The position numbers and the translations under genes are program-made. Shown here piece by piece: positions 23,989 through 31,580 of a stretch of 64,000 nt of DNA (position 1 is the stretch's first letter; every line of letters starts with the position of its first letter). This DNA is from an uncultured Lachnospiraceae bacterium (GTDB taxonomy: Bacteria; Bacillota; Clostridia; Lachnospirales; Lachnospiraceae): NCBI GenBank assembly GCA_910578795.1, contig CAJTSD010000016.1:3383-67382 (forward strand). Direction: 5' to 3'. Below the pieces are notes generated by a model. That model searched no databases. It was not told where the DNA came from and saw only the letters and a list, made by a program, of their open reading frames with translations.

Positions 23989-25875
23989 TTAATTTGCATT
24001 TAACTGTTCCAAAATCCAGTCTACATCATTTGTTGTTTTTAACGTTTCCAAAACATCCTCGTCCTCCAGCATTCCACAAATTTTGCTGAGTAAATCCAAA
24101 TGCTCATCACCAATTCCCGCAATGCCGAAAATAATCTGTGCTTTCTCATCACCGAAGTCAACACCTTCCGGATACTGCATCAATACAATTCCGGTCTTTT
24201 TCACCGTATCCTTTGCCTGTGAAGTGCCGTGTGGGATTGCCACACCCATACCCATGTAAGTTGTTACCAGCTTTTCACGCTCCTGCATGGCATCGATATA
24301 GGATTTGTCTACATATCCAAGCTCTGCCAAAAGCGCACCAGCCGCGCCGATTGCCTCTTCCTTGGAAACCGGATTCAAATTCAGTTTGACACCGGCTTTG
24401 ACTAAAATTTTCTTCTCGGCTGCATCATTCGTCTGCAATGTGGCTTCCTGCGCTGTTTCGACTTGTATTTGTTCCAATTCCTTCGCCTGTTCCTGATTTT
24501 CGGTCAGCTGCTCATACAACGCATCGAGCGCCGGGTCGGCAAGGAAATTATGAAGCGTTACAAGCTGCGCCTGCGGAACGGACTTTTTCGCGCGCTCTGC
24601 CAGTGTAATCTGCACGACCGCAATATCGCAGTCCGCCGGAATATTATCTACGGATGTATTGATTACGGTCAAATCCGGACGCTGCGCTTTGATGCGGTTG
24701 CGGAACTTTGTTGCCCCCATCGCGGAAGAACCCATCCCTGCATCACAGGCAAATACCACTTTTTTCACGCCCTGTGTTTTTGTAATTGTTACCGGTTCTG
24801 TTTGAATCCCTTTTGCCTCCGCCTTTCGGCTCGCCACTTCATCCTGTGCCTCCTCAAGGCTTTTCCCTTTGGATGTGCGGATAATGACAGACGCAATTCC
24901 AAACGAAACCGCCGCCGCAATCAATACACCCACGAGAACCGAAACAATGCTGTCCCTTGGCGCCATCATCAGATAAGCGATAATGGAACCGGGGGAAGCA
25001 GGTCCCACCAAACCGGATCCTGTCAGGTTATACCAGAAAATTGCCGCTATATTGCCGACAATCGGCGCTATGATAACCAACGGATTCATTAAGATATAGG
25101 GAAAGTAAATCTCATGAATACCGCCCAGCAAATGAATAATCACAGCGCCCGGAGCAGACTGCTTTGTCTTTTTGTCTTCACAGAAAAACATGTACGCCAG
25201 CAGTACGCCAAGTCCCGGTCCCGGATTTGCCTCCAGCATATACATAATGGATTTTCCTGCCTCTGCCGCCTGTGCCGTTGCAATCGGTGTAAAAATACCG
25301 TGATTAATGGCATTATTTAGGAATAAAACCTTTGCCGGCTCAATGAAAACAGCAATTAACGGCAGCATGCTATGTTCCACCAGGAAATTGACTCCCATGG
25401 TCAAAATCGCCAAAATCAGATTCATAAACGGACCGATAATCAAATAACTAATCATCGCCAGCAGCATGCCGATAATACCGACTGAAAAATTGTTAATCAG
25501 CATTTCAAAGCCTGCAGGCATATGACCTTCCATTGCCTTGTCAAACTTTTTAATGCAGAAGCCTGACAAGGGACCGATGATCATTGCCGCCATTAGCATA
25601 GTCGTGTTCGGATCACTCATAATCGCCCCAACAACCGCAATGGCTGCAACGATACCGCCCCGTTCACCGCCAATCAGCTTTCCGCCTGTCGAAGCAATCA
25701 AAATTGGAATTAAATAAACTAAAATTGCCGAAAAAATGGTAGCAAACCCTTCATGTGGAATCCATCCGCTTCCATTAAAGAAAGCTGCAAGAAATCCAAA
25801 TGCAATCAGCGCCCCAATATTGGGCATAATCATTGCTGAAAGAAATTTACCAAAACGCTGAACCCCGTTTTTCAT
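23989..25875 (-). CDS. PTS EIICBA component, mannitol family
   Basis: 628 aa with three domains. IIC (residues 1-345): multiple membrane segments and the conserved GGIHEIYFPYIL motif. IIB (about 375-465): FACDAGMGSSAMGATKFRNRI with the phospho-cysteine. IIA (about 480-628): MGMGVAIPHGT with the phospho-histidine. This is the layout of MtlA of E. coli. It takes up and phosphorylates a hexitol or a related sugar. The neighbours are a zinc dehydrogenase and a PfkB kinase rather than mannitol-1-phosphate dehydrogenase, so the substrate may differ from mannitol. Confidence 0.88.
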   Translation of the reverse strand: MKNGVQRFGKFLSAMIMPNIGALIAFGFLAAFFNGSGWIPHEGFATIFSAILVYLIPILIASTGGKLIGGERGGIVAAIAVVGAIMSDPNTTMLMAAMIIGPLSGFCIKKFDKAMEGHMPAGFEMLINNFSVGIIGMLLAMISYLIIGPFMNLILAILTMGVNFLVEHSMLPLIAVFIEPAKVLFLNNAINHGIFTPIATAQAAEAGKSIMYMLEANPGPGLGVLLAYMFFCEDKKTKQSAPGAVIIHLLGGIHEIYFPYILMNPLVIIAPIVGNIAAIFWYNLTGSGLVGPASPGSIIAYLMMAPRDSIVSVLVGVLIAAAVSFGIASVIIRTSKGKSLEEAQDEVASRKAEAKGIQTEPVTITKTQGVKKVVFACDAGMGSSAMGATKFRNRIKAQRPDLTVINTSVDNIPADCDIAVVQITLAERAKKSVPQAQLVTLHNFLADPALDALYEQLTENQEQAKELEQIQVETAQEATLQTNDAAEKKILVKAGVKLNLNPVSKEEAIGAAGALLAELGYVDKSYIDAMQEREKLVTTYMGMGVAIPHGTSQAKDTVKKTGIVLMQYPEGVDFGDEKAQIIFGIAGIGDEHLDLLSKICGMLEDEDVLETLKTTNDVDWILEQLNAN

Positions 25876-25922
25876 GAATTATCTCCTTACTATTTGGTCT
25901 GCCCTTGATTTTTCTACCCGTC

Positions 25923-26684
25923 CTAGATAATCTGCACCCCATGTTTCCTGCAGTCTTCCTGAAATTCCCCGGGAAGATTATCATCCGAAATAATAATGTC
26001 CACGTCACGCAGCCCGCAAAAAGAATAAGTACTTTTTACACCGACCTTGGAGGAATCCATCAAAAGAATTTTCTGATCCGCCTGCTGCATCACGGTCTTT
26101 TTCAGAACGGCCTCCTCGTCTACACCACAGTTAAATCCGGTCTGCTCACAATAGCTGGTAACACCCATAAACACCTGATCAAAGTTAATTCGTTGCACTT
26201 CCTGAACGGTATGAATCCCGCATACACTCATACTGTAACGGTTCATTTTTCCTCCCAGGACATGTACGGATGGATTTGCCAGCCTGCCAAGCTCCGCCGC
26301 ACAGGTCAGGGAATTCGTATAAATTAAGTTGGACTGATCAGGAATGCATGCCGCAAGCATTGTTGTTGTGCTGCCGGAATCCAAAAAAATGGTGGTATCC
26401 TTTCTTATGAACTGCAGCGCTTTCTGTGTAATGAGCTGTTTTGCCTCAATGTTCCGCACGGATCTGCGGCTTAGCATATCATCTGTTCCAATGACAACGT
26501 CCACGGATTTTGCCCCTCCGTGTACCCGGACAATTCGTTTCGCTTCATCAAGAGCTTTTAAATCTGTGCGCAGTGTCATTTCGGAGATTTGGGGAAATTT
26601 TTTCTTTAACTGTGCAAAACTGATATTTCCACTTTGATTCACCAAATCCACAATTGTATTCCTGCGCTGTTCCATTGCGTCCAT
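25923..26684 (-). CDS. DeoR/GlpR-family transcriptional regulator
   Basis: 253 aa. N-terminal winged helix (residues 4-58: RRNTIVDLVNQSGNISFAQLKKKF, EMTLRTDLKALDEA, RVHGGA) and C-terminal DeoR sugar-phosphate sensor with FLDSGSTTTMLA, NSLTCAAEL and GGKMN. First gene of the PTS operon, 47 nt before EIICBA, so it likely represses itself and the operon until a phosphorylated intermediate binds. Two identical 13-mers TTTTGTTTCAAAA flank its promoter and are the probable operators. Confidence 0.9.
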   Translation of the reverse strand: MDAMEQRRNTIVDLVNQSGNISFAQLKKKFPQISEMTLRTDLKALDEAKRIVRVHGGAKSVDVVIGTDDMLSRRSVRNIEAKQLITQKALQFIRKDTTIFLDSGSTTTMLAACIPDQSNLIYTNSLTCAAELGRLANPSVHVLGGKMNRYSMSVCGIHTVQEVQRINFDQVFMGVTSYCEQTGFNCGVDEEAVLKKTVMQQADQKILLMDSSKVGVKSTYSFCGLRDVDIIISDDNLPGEFQEDCRKHGVQII

Positions 26685-26778
26685 TGTAATACCTCCCTAC
26701 TATGTTTTCTTATTGATTAAAATCATCGTAATCCTCTCCTTTCATTTTAACATAATTTTCCGTTTCATCAAGTTTTTC

Positions 26779-26791
26779 TTTTGTTTCAAAA
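26779..26791. promoter_or_regulatory. candidate DeoR operator, downstream copy
   Basis: TTTTGTTTCAAAA, an imperfect palindrome, lies in the leader about 40 bp after the predicted transcription start. The identical 13-mer occurs at 26895-26907; the pair are 116 bp apart centre to centre. Confidence 0.55.
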
Positions 26792-26834
26792 ATTTATTTT
26801 AATAAATACTGTTGATACAAAAGTTTGTGCTTTT

Positions 26835-26863
26835 ATATTAACAGTATTTTCCTTAGTTGTCAA
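26835..26863 (-). promoter_or_regulatory. sigma-A promoter of the PTS operon
   Basis: On the minus strand TTGACA (26863-26858), 17-bp spacer, TAATAT (26840-26835). The DeoR gene begins about 150 nt downstream, leaving an AT-rich leader of about 145 nt. Confidence 0.75.
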
Positions 26864-26866
26864 CTT

Positions 26867-27118
26867 TTATTTCAACAATTTTGTCACTTTTTTATTTTGT
26901 TTCAAAAGTGAATGGTAAGGTTTGAATCCAAATGTCTGTACATTAAAATCTGTTTTGATGTATCCAGACTTCATATCATAAATCTGACTGAAATGATTCC
27001 TTGTGTCCTCTGAAATACCGAAAATGTAAATCAGTGCCTTATGGCAACAGTCCTGATACCTTGCCTGTTCCAATTTTTCATAATAAAATTTCTCATGTTC
27101 CTCGTTTGCAAAAACCAT
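26867..27118 (-). pseudogene. truncated DUF6075-like gene
   Basis: 83 codons. The N-terminal part (ANEEHEKFYYEKLEQARYQDC, ALIYIFGISEDTR, FSQIYDMKSGYIK) matches the start of DUF6075-type proteins carried by Lachnospiraceae mobile elements; the normal protein is about 120-130 aa. After about residue 55 the frame becomes unrelated (NVQTFGFKPYHSLL) and stops in the AT-rich promoter region of the PTS operon. It is a 3'-truncated relic. It carries the distal copy of the DeoR operator in its last codons. Confidence 0.6.
26895..26907. promoter_or_regulatory. candidate DeoR operator, upstream copy
   Basis: Exact second copy of TTTTGTTTCAAAA, about 32 bp upstream of the -35 box of the PTS promoter. 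Two operators flanking a promoter suggest repression by DNA looping. Confidence 0.5.
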
Positions 27119-27413
27119 GTGTGTTGTTGGCGCTCTGCGCCCCTGTTCGTAACGCTGTATTGTTCATGTGTGAACCTCCTTTGATTTTTGCCATAATAAA
27201 AGGACACTTCCTTTTGGAAATGCCCCTATGTCCCAATCAGTTCCCGCTTTTTGGTCTATCTTCAATTGCATATAAGTCCTCTTGTGTGTTCCCCCCACCC
27301 GAGGTCAAGTACCACTGAGCAGTTAATTTTCGTAATGAGGTGTTTATTACCCCGAAAATGACCGCTGCCGTCAAATTCAAACAGGGGCACAAAGTGCGTA
27401 AATTCAAGGGCTT
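27093..27413 (-). mobile_element. relic of an integrative or mobilizable element
   Basis: Two protein fragments on the minus strand. One is a 24-codon open frame starting at ATG 27167 with AAAGGAGG upstream (MNNTALRTGAQSANNTHG), resembling the start of TnpW-type small proteins of Tn4451-like elements; it overlaps the DUF6075 relic in another frame. Upstream, a frame ending with a stop at 27237 reads TAQWYLTSGGGNTQEDLYA then IEDRPKSGN, the tail of an unidentified protein. No intact element gene remains, and no terminal repeats were found. Element type is a tentative guess. Confidence 0.35.
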
Positions 27414-28805
27414 TTACATCTCTTGCCTTTGTAGTCCCACAATAGTTTCCACATGCACCGTCTGCGGAAACATATCAACAGGACAAATCCGTTCCAGCTT
27501 GTAGCCATTCGCGCACAAATCCTTCAAATCCCGCGCAAGCGTCGCGCTGTCGCAGCTTACATAGACAATTCGTTTCGGCGCCATTTTCACCATTGTGGCA
27601 AGGCACTGTGCATCACAGCCTTTTCGGGGAGGATCGACACAGATGACATCTGCGTACAGTCCGTTCTCCTCGTACAACTTTGGAAGAAGCTCCTCCGCCT
27701 TTCCCACATAAAATTCCGCATTGCCAATTCCATTATGCTCCGCGTTCTTCCGAGCGTCCTCTATTGCCTGTTCGACGACCTCAATTCCATAGACCTTCTT
27801 AGCCCTTCCAGCCATAAAAAGACTTATCGTTCCAATGCCGCAATATAAATCGCACACTGTTTCATTCCCCGTCAAACCTGCATATTCCAGCGCTAAACGA
27901 TAAAGCGTTTCCGTCTGTATTGGATTAACCTGATAAAAAGACAGCGGTGAAATAGAAAAACGCACGTCACCAATAACATCCGTTATTGAATCAGTGCCCC
28001 AAATTGCATGACAGCTTTTACCCATAATAACATTGGTTTGCTCTTTATTAATGCTAACGCAAATACTTGTCATACCATCAATTTTTGACAAAGCAGCTAT
28101 CAGCTTATCCTGATGCGGAAGCGTATCGCCATTTATAATAACGCATGTCATAAGTTCTCCTGTTGCAAATCCCTTCCGTATCAGCACATGCCTTACAAGA
28201 CCCTTTCCTGTGGCTTCATTATAGGCTGTTATTTTATTCTCATTCATATATCGAACAACAGCCTCAAGGATTCTTTTATTCTCCTCGGCTCCAAGAGCAC
28301 ACTCCGTATTTGGTACAATAACATGCGTTCTTCCCGCATAAAACCCGGTAATGATTTTGCCGTTTTTATCCACTCCAATCGGAAACTGTGCTTTATTTCG
28401 ATAGCGATAAGGTTCCTGTCCTGGAGAATCCATTCCAACAATCGGCTCCATTATTTCTTCAAGCAGCGCAGATGAAAAACCGCCTATCCGTTGTAGGTTG
28501 TTTTTTACCTTATTCGTTTTAAATAACAGCTGTTTTTCATAATTCAAAGCCTGTATCTGACACCCGCCACACTGTTTATGATACTGGCATCTTGGATTTG
28601 TCCGGTCTGATGAGGGTGTTATTATATTTGTCAGCTTTGCATAGGCATAGCCTTTTTTCACTTTCATAATCTTGGCTTCTATTTCGTCACCAATCACGGC
28701 ATCCTTCACAAAAAAGATAAATCCGTCTATCTTTCCAATCCCCTCACCGTCTATCCCCATATCTTCAATAACAACTGTTACTATATCATCTTTTCTGTAC
28801 TCCAC
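27414..28805 (-). CDS. rlmD: 23S rRNA (uracil-5-)-methyltransferase RlmD
   Basis: 463 aa from GTG 28805, which has GGGGAGG 5 nt upstream and gives the normal length of the family; a TTG at 28859 is in frame and would add 18 residues containing three Cys. TRAM domain (residues 1-60: DMGIDGEGIGKIDG), [4Fe-4S] cysteines in CQYHKQCGGCQIQAL, SAM motif VCDLYCGIGTISL, and the catalytic DPPRKGCD and VYVSCDSATLARDL. It methylates U1939 (or U747) of 23S rRNA. Follows yhaM by about 60 nt. Confidence 0.93.
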   Translation of the reverse strand: MEYRKDDIVTVVIEDMGIDGEGIGKIDGFIFFVKDAVIGDEIEAKIMKVKKGYAYAKLTNIITPSSDRTNPRCQYHKQCGGCQIQALNYEKQLLFKTNKVKNNLQRIGGFSSALLEEIMEPIVGMDSPGQEPYRYRNKAQFPIGVDKNGKIITGFYAGRTHVIVPNTECALGAEENKRILEAVVRYMNENKITAYNEATGKGLVRHVLIRKGFATGELMTCVIINGDTLPHQDKLIAALSKIDGMTSICVSINKEQTNVIMGKSCHAIWGTDSITDVIGDVRFSISPLSFYQVNPIQTETLYRLALEYAGLTGNETVCDLYCGIGTISLFMAGRAKKVYGIEVVEQAIEDARKNAEHNGIGNAEFYVGKAEELLPKLYEENGLYADVICVDPPRKGCDAQCLATMVKMAPKRIVYVSCDSATLARDLKDLCANGYKLERICPVDMFPQTVHVETIVGLQRQEM

Positions 28806-28868
28806 CTTTACCTCCCCGCAGCCAAAGCAATCTGCTCCACTGATGCATTCCGTTGTCAATGCATCCTA

Positions 28869-29813
28869 TTATTCCAAGCTGCTGTTTCTAAGATTGGATT
28901 CAAACAGCCTGTTAAAACCAAGCCATCCCGTTTCCTGTGTGGCAGAAAGAATCTCCGTAAACGTTTCCATTTTTGCATCCGTATTGTCTGCAAACGTTAA
29001 TGCCACAGCCTCTATAATTGCCGGCTTTTTTGGGGAACCAAATTCATATTCCCCATGATGCGACAGAATACAGTGCTTCAATTCCATTTCCAAAACAGGT
29101 GGAAAGCCTGCAATTTCCCGAACCTTTTCCCCTATCATTTCGACGCCCATGACAATATGTCCCAAAAACTGTCCCTCATCTGTATAATCATTTTCAGGAA
29201 ATGCACTAATCTCCCTTATTTTTCCGATATCATGAAACATTGCAGCAGTCAGCAGCAAATCCCTCTTGAGGACCGGATATGCCGTACAGTAATAATCGCA
29301 CAGTTTCGTGACGCCAAGAGTGTGCTCCAAAAGTCCCCCGATAAAACCATGATGAACGGATTTTGCAGCAGACGCCTTTTTGAACCGTTCCGCAAAGGCT
29401 TTGTTGTCAACAAAAAACTTTTTCAACAGTGTATTGAGATATGTATTTTCAATGCTGTCTATGATGCTTACAAGCTCCTCAAACATTTTATTAATGTTTT
29501 TCCTGCTGACAGGCATATATTCTTTTTCATCATACTCTCCCTCCGCACATCTGCGCACACGCTTCACATTCACCTGTAACGCTCCGTTGAAGCTTGTAAC
29601 CTCACCATAAACCTCGATATAATCCATCGCGTCGAAATCTGCAATCCCTGCGTTGTTCGGATCCCATATTTTAGCATCCAGTGTTCCTGTCTTATCCTGT
29701 ATAATCACATTATCATAGCTTTTGCCGTTTTTCGTCACTGCAGAGCTTTTAAATTTACAAAAATAAATGTCAAAAACCCTGTCCCCGTCCTTATAATCCT
29801 TAATATACTTCAT
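28869..29813 (-). CDS. yhaM: 3'-5' exoribonuclease YhaM family
   Basis: 314 aa, equal to the B. subtilis enzyme. N-terminal OB-fold (residues 15-100: DVFDIYFCKFK-type strands, LDAKIWD, DYIEVYGEVTSFNG), C-terminal HD domain with HHGFIGGLLEHTLGV, MFHDIGK and CILSHHGEYEFGSPKKP. It degrades RNA and single-stranded DNA from the 3' end. Between an HtrA-like gene upstream and rlmD downstream on the minus strand. Confidence 0.93.
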   Translation of the reverse strand: MKYIKDYKDGDRVFDIYFCKFKSSAVTKNGKSYDNVIIQDKTGTLDAKIWDPNNAGIADFDAMDYIEVYGEVTSFNGALQVNVKRVRRCAEGEYDEKEYMPVSRKNINKMFEELVSIIDSIENTYLNTLLKKFFVDNKAFAERFKKASAAKSVHHGFIGGLLEHTLGVTKLCDYYCTAYPVLKRDLLLTAAMFHDIGKIREISAFPENDYTDEGQFLGHIVMGVEMIGEKVREIAGFPPVLEMELKHCILSHHGEYEFGSPKKPAIIEAVALTFADNTDAKMETFTEILSATQETGWLGFNRLFESNLRNSSLE

Positions 29814-29886
29814 ATGAATCTGTATGCTCCTTTCCCAATTCTGCTTTTATTCCAATCTGACACCTTTTCTCCGCAAAGAAGGTGCA

Positions 29887-31326
29887 TCAGTCCCTCTGCA
29901 CGGGCTGTACCACGAAAGTCATCTCCTCATAAGCGTTTACACTTGCCCTTTGTACCACGACATTCAGGTTTCTGTCAATCACAGCGTCCCGCAAGGCATT
30001 CATATAGTCTGCCGCACTCCGGATCTCCTGTTTTCCCACCTGAACAATAATGTCACCTTTCTGTATCCCATTCATCATGGCTGGTGAATCCATGTCAATA
30101 TCAAAAATATATGCCCCCTGCGGCAGCCCCATTTCTAATCTTGCCTGCGAAGTGATATCCTGTGTATAAATTCCCAAATACGGAATCCCCTCACCATTGG
30201 AGAGCTTCGTTACCATTCCCTTAAGCTCCGTAATCCCTACTGCCGAAAGCAGATTTTTTGTGTCATTATTATTATAGCTGTTGTCAATGATTCCTATGAC
30301 TTCGCCCTCAAGATTTACAAGAATCCCGCTCGGGCTCTCGCTAGCGTAAATGTCTGTTGTAATCAGCTTATATTCATTGTCGGCAAGCGCTATATTATTT
30401 CCCTTTGAAGTCACCATTCCATAGCATACGTTATCCTTATATCCAAAAAGATTTCCCACAGCAATTACCGGGGTTCCGATAATCCCCGAAGATGCCGAGC
30501 TTCCAAGCTCCGCGACCGTCACATAGTCAAGCGTGGAACTGCCCACATATTTTAAGTCCACTGCAAAAACTGCCAAATCCGTGTTTTTATCATACTCTTT
30601 AATCTTTGCATCCGCGTTGACACCATTATAAAATGTTACCCGTATGTTTTCCGCCATGTCAAGCGGCAGTTTCTTTGATAAAATCAAAAGTTCCCTGTTG
30701 TTATTCGCAATGACCACTCCGGCTGTCGTTCCTTCGCTTTGATAGGTGTTGTTGAACCAATCCACATCAGAATACACCGCCGTCACAGTCACCATACTGG
30801 AACAAATTTCCCGGTACGCATTATACAATTCTTGATACTGCGTCTGATATGGTTTTAAGGCAAATTCCTCCCCCCCGTCATCCGGTGTATCCAAAGGCTC
30901 AGGCACACTGGCATCCGTATCATTCTCGGCAGCCAGCTCCGTATTGGTTTGCGGCACGGAAAGGGACTCCTGCGACCAGGACTGCGTGCTTTGTTCTTCC
31001 CCACTCTCCCGGATTGTTTCAGAGGGCTGCGTTGAACCTCCCTCCGTAAGCATATCCTCAGGAAGCATTTCCTCCTGTTCCTGCGGAAAAGTCACAATCT
31101 CCGGCGCTTCTTCGGGATATAGCCAGTTATTTAAAACCGGCTCCAAAAGCAAAAATGACAGACATGCAAGCAGACCAAACAGTACTGCCATCATTGCCGT
31201 TATGATTGTTTTTTTTAAAAGTTTCCTTTTATTTACAGGACGCTCTTTTATCCGTTCCTGCAGAAAGTCAAAGTCGCTCGCCGCATCGTGATCCTTTAAA
31301 TCTTCTTTATTGTCATGATCTGTCAT
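29887..31326 (-). CDS. HtrA/DegP-like membrane protein with degenerate protease triad
   Basis: 479 aa from ATG 31326 (AAGGGG upstream). Short cytoplasmic N-terminus, one membrane segment (about 38-58), a Ser/Glu/Pro-rich linker, a trypsin-like domain (about 150-350) and a C-terminal PDZ domain (about 365-479: YLGIYTQDI, GAYIFDIDMDSPAMMNGIQKGDIIVQVG). The HtrA fold is recognised by NTDLAVFAVDL (Asp kept), GTPVIAVGNLFGYKDNVCYGMVTS and TTDIYASESPSGILVNLEGEVIGI. But the His of TNxHV is absent (LLILSKKLPL) and GNSGGPL is replaced by SESPSGILV, so it is probably not an active protease. Possibly a sensor or chaperone. Confidence 0.85.
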   Translation of the reverse strand: MTDHDNKEDLKDHDAASDFDFLQERIKERPVNKRKLLKKTIITAMMAVLFGLLACLSFLLLEPVLNNWLYPEEAPEIVTFPQEQEEMLPEDMLTEGGSTQPSETIRESGEEQSTQSWSQESLSVPQTNTELAAENDTDASVPEPLDTPDDGGEEFALKPYQTQYQELYNAYREICSSMVTVTAVYSDVDWFNNTYQSEGTTAGVVIANNNRELLILSKKLPLDMAENIRVTFYNGVNADAKIKEYDKNTDLAVFAVDLKYVGSSTLDYVTVAELGSSASSGIIGTPVIAVGNLFGYKDNVCYGMVTSKGNNIALADNEYKLITTDIYASESPSGILVNLEGEVIGIIDNSYNNNDTKNLLSAVGITELKGMVTKLSNGEGIPYLGIYTQDITSQARLEMGLPQGAYIFDIDMDSPAMMNGIQKGDIIVQVGKQEIRSAADYMNALRDAVIDRNLNVVVQRASVNAYEEMTFVVQPVQRD

Positions 31327-31373
31327 TCCATTATGCCCCTTTATCTGTTCTCTCCTAAATTTGGTCAACTCTA

Positions 31374-31440
31374 AGTATATCCGATACGTCTTTCATGGTC
31401 AATGGTTTTGTAACAGTTCCGTCTTTGCCTTACTGTTACA
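31374..31440 (-). promoter_or_regulatory. promoter of the HtrA-like gene with upstream inverted repeat
   Basis: On the minus strand TTGACC (31402-31397), 17-bp spacer, TATACT (31379-31374). Just upstream, TGTAACAGT (31409-31417) and ACTGTTACA (31432-31440) form a perfect 9-bp inverted repeat, a candidate activator site or hairpin. Confidence 0.6.
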
Positions 31441-31456
31441 TGTTTTCCTTTCGAAG

Positions 31457-31485
31457 TTGCACTCTTGTCCAATATCCGTTATAAT
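31457..31485 (+). promoter_or_regulatory. sigma-A promoter of the membrane protein at 31581
   Basis: TTGCAC (31457-31462), 17-bp spacer, TATAAT (31480-31485), reading right. Divergent from the HtrA-like promoter. Another TGTAACA follows at about 31502. Confidence 0.6.
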
Positions 31486-31580
31486 TTCTATACAAAACCA
31501 ATGTAACAATTCCGTACCATTAGCGTTACGGACATCAAACCGTGCAAAAGCATGCCGCAACAGCTTGAGAAAGAGCCGAA

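Noticed and set aside
31409..31440. WalR-type box (TGTAA repeats) before the HtrA-like gene
   Set aside because: The copies are inverted, not direct repeats with the required 5-bp gap, so a WalR site is not supported.
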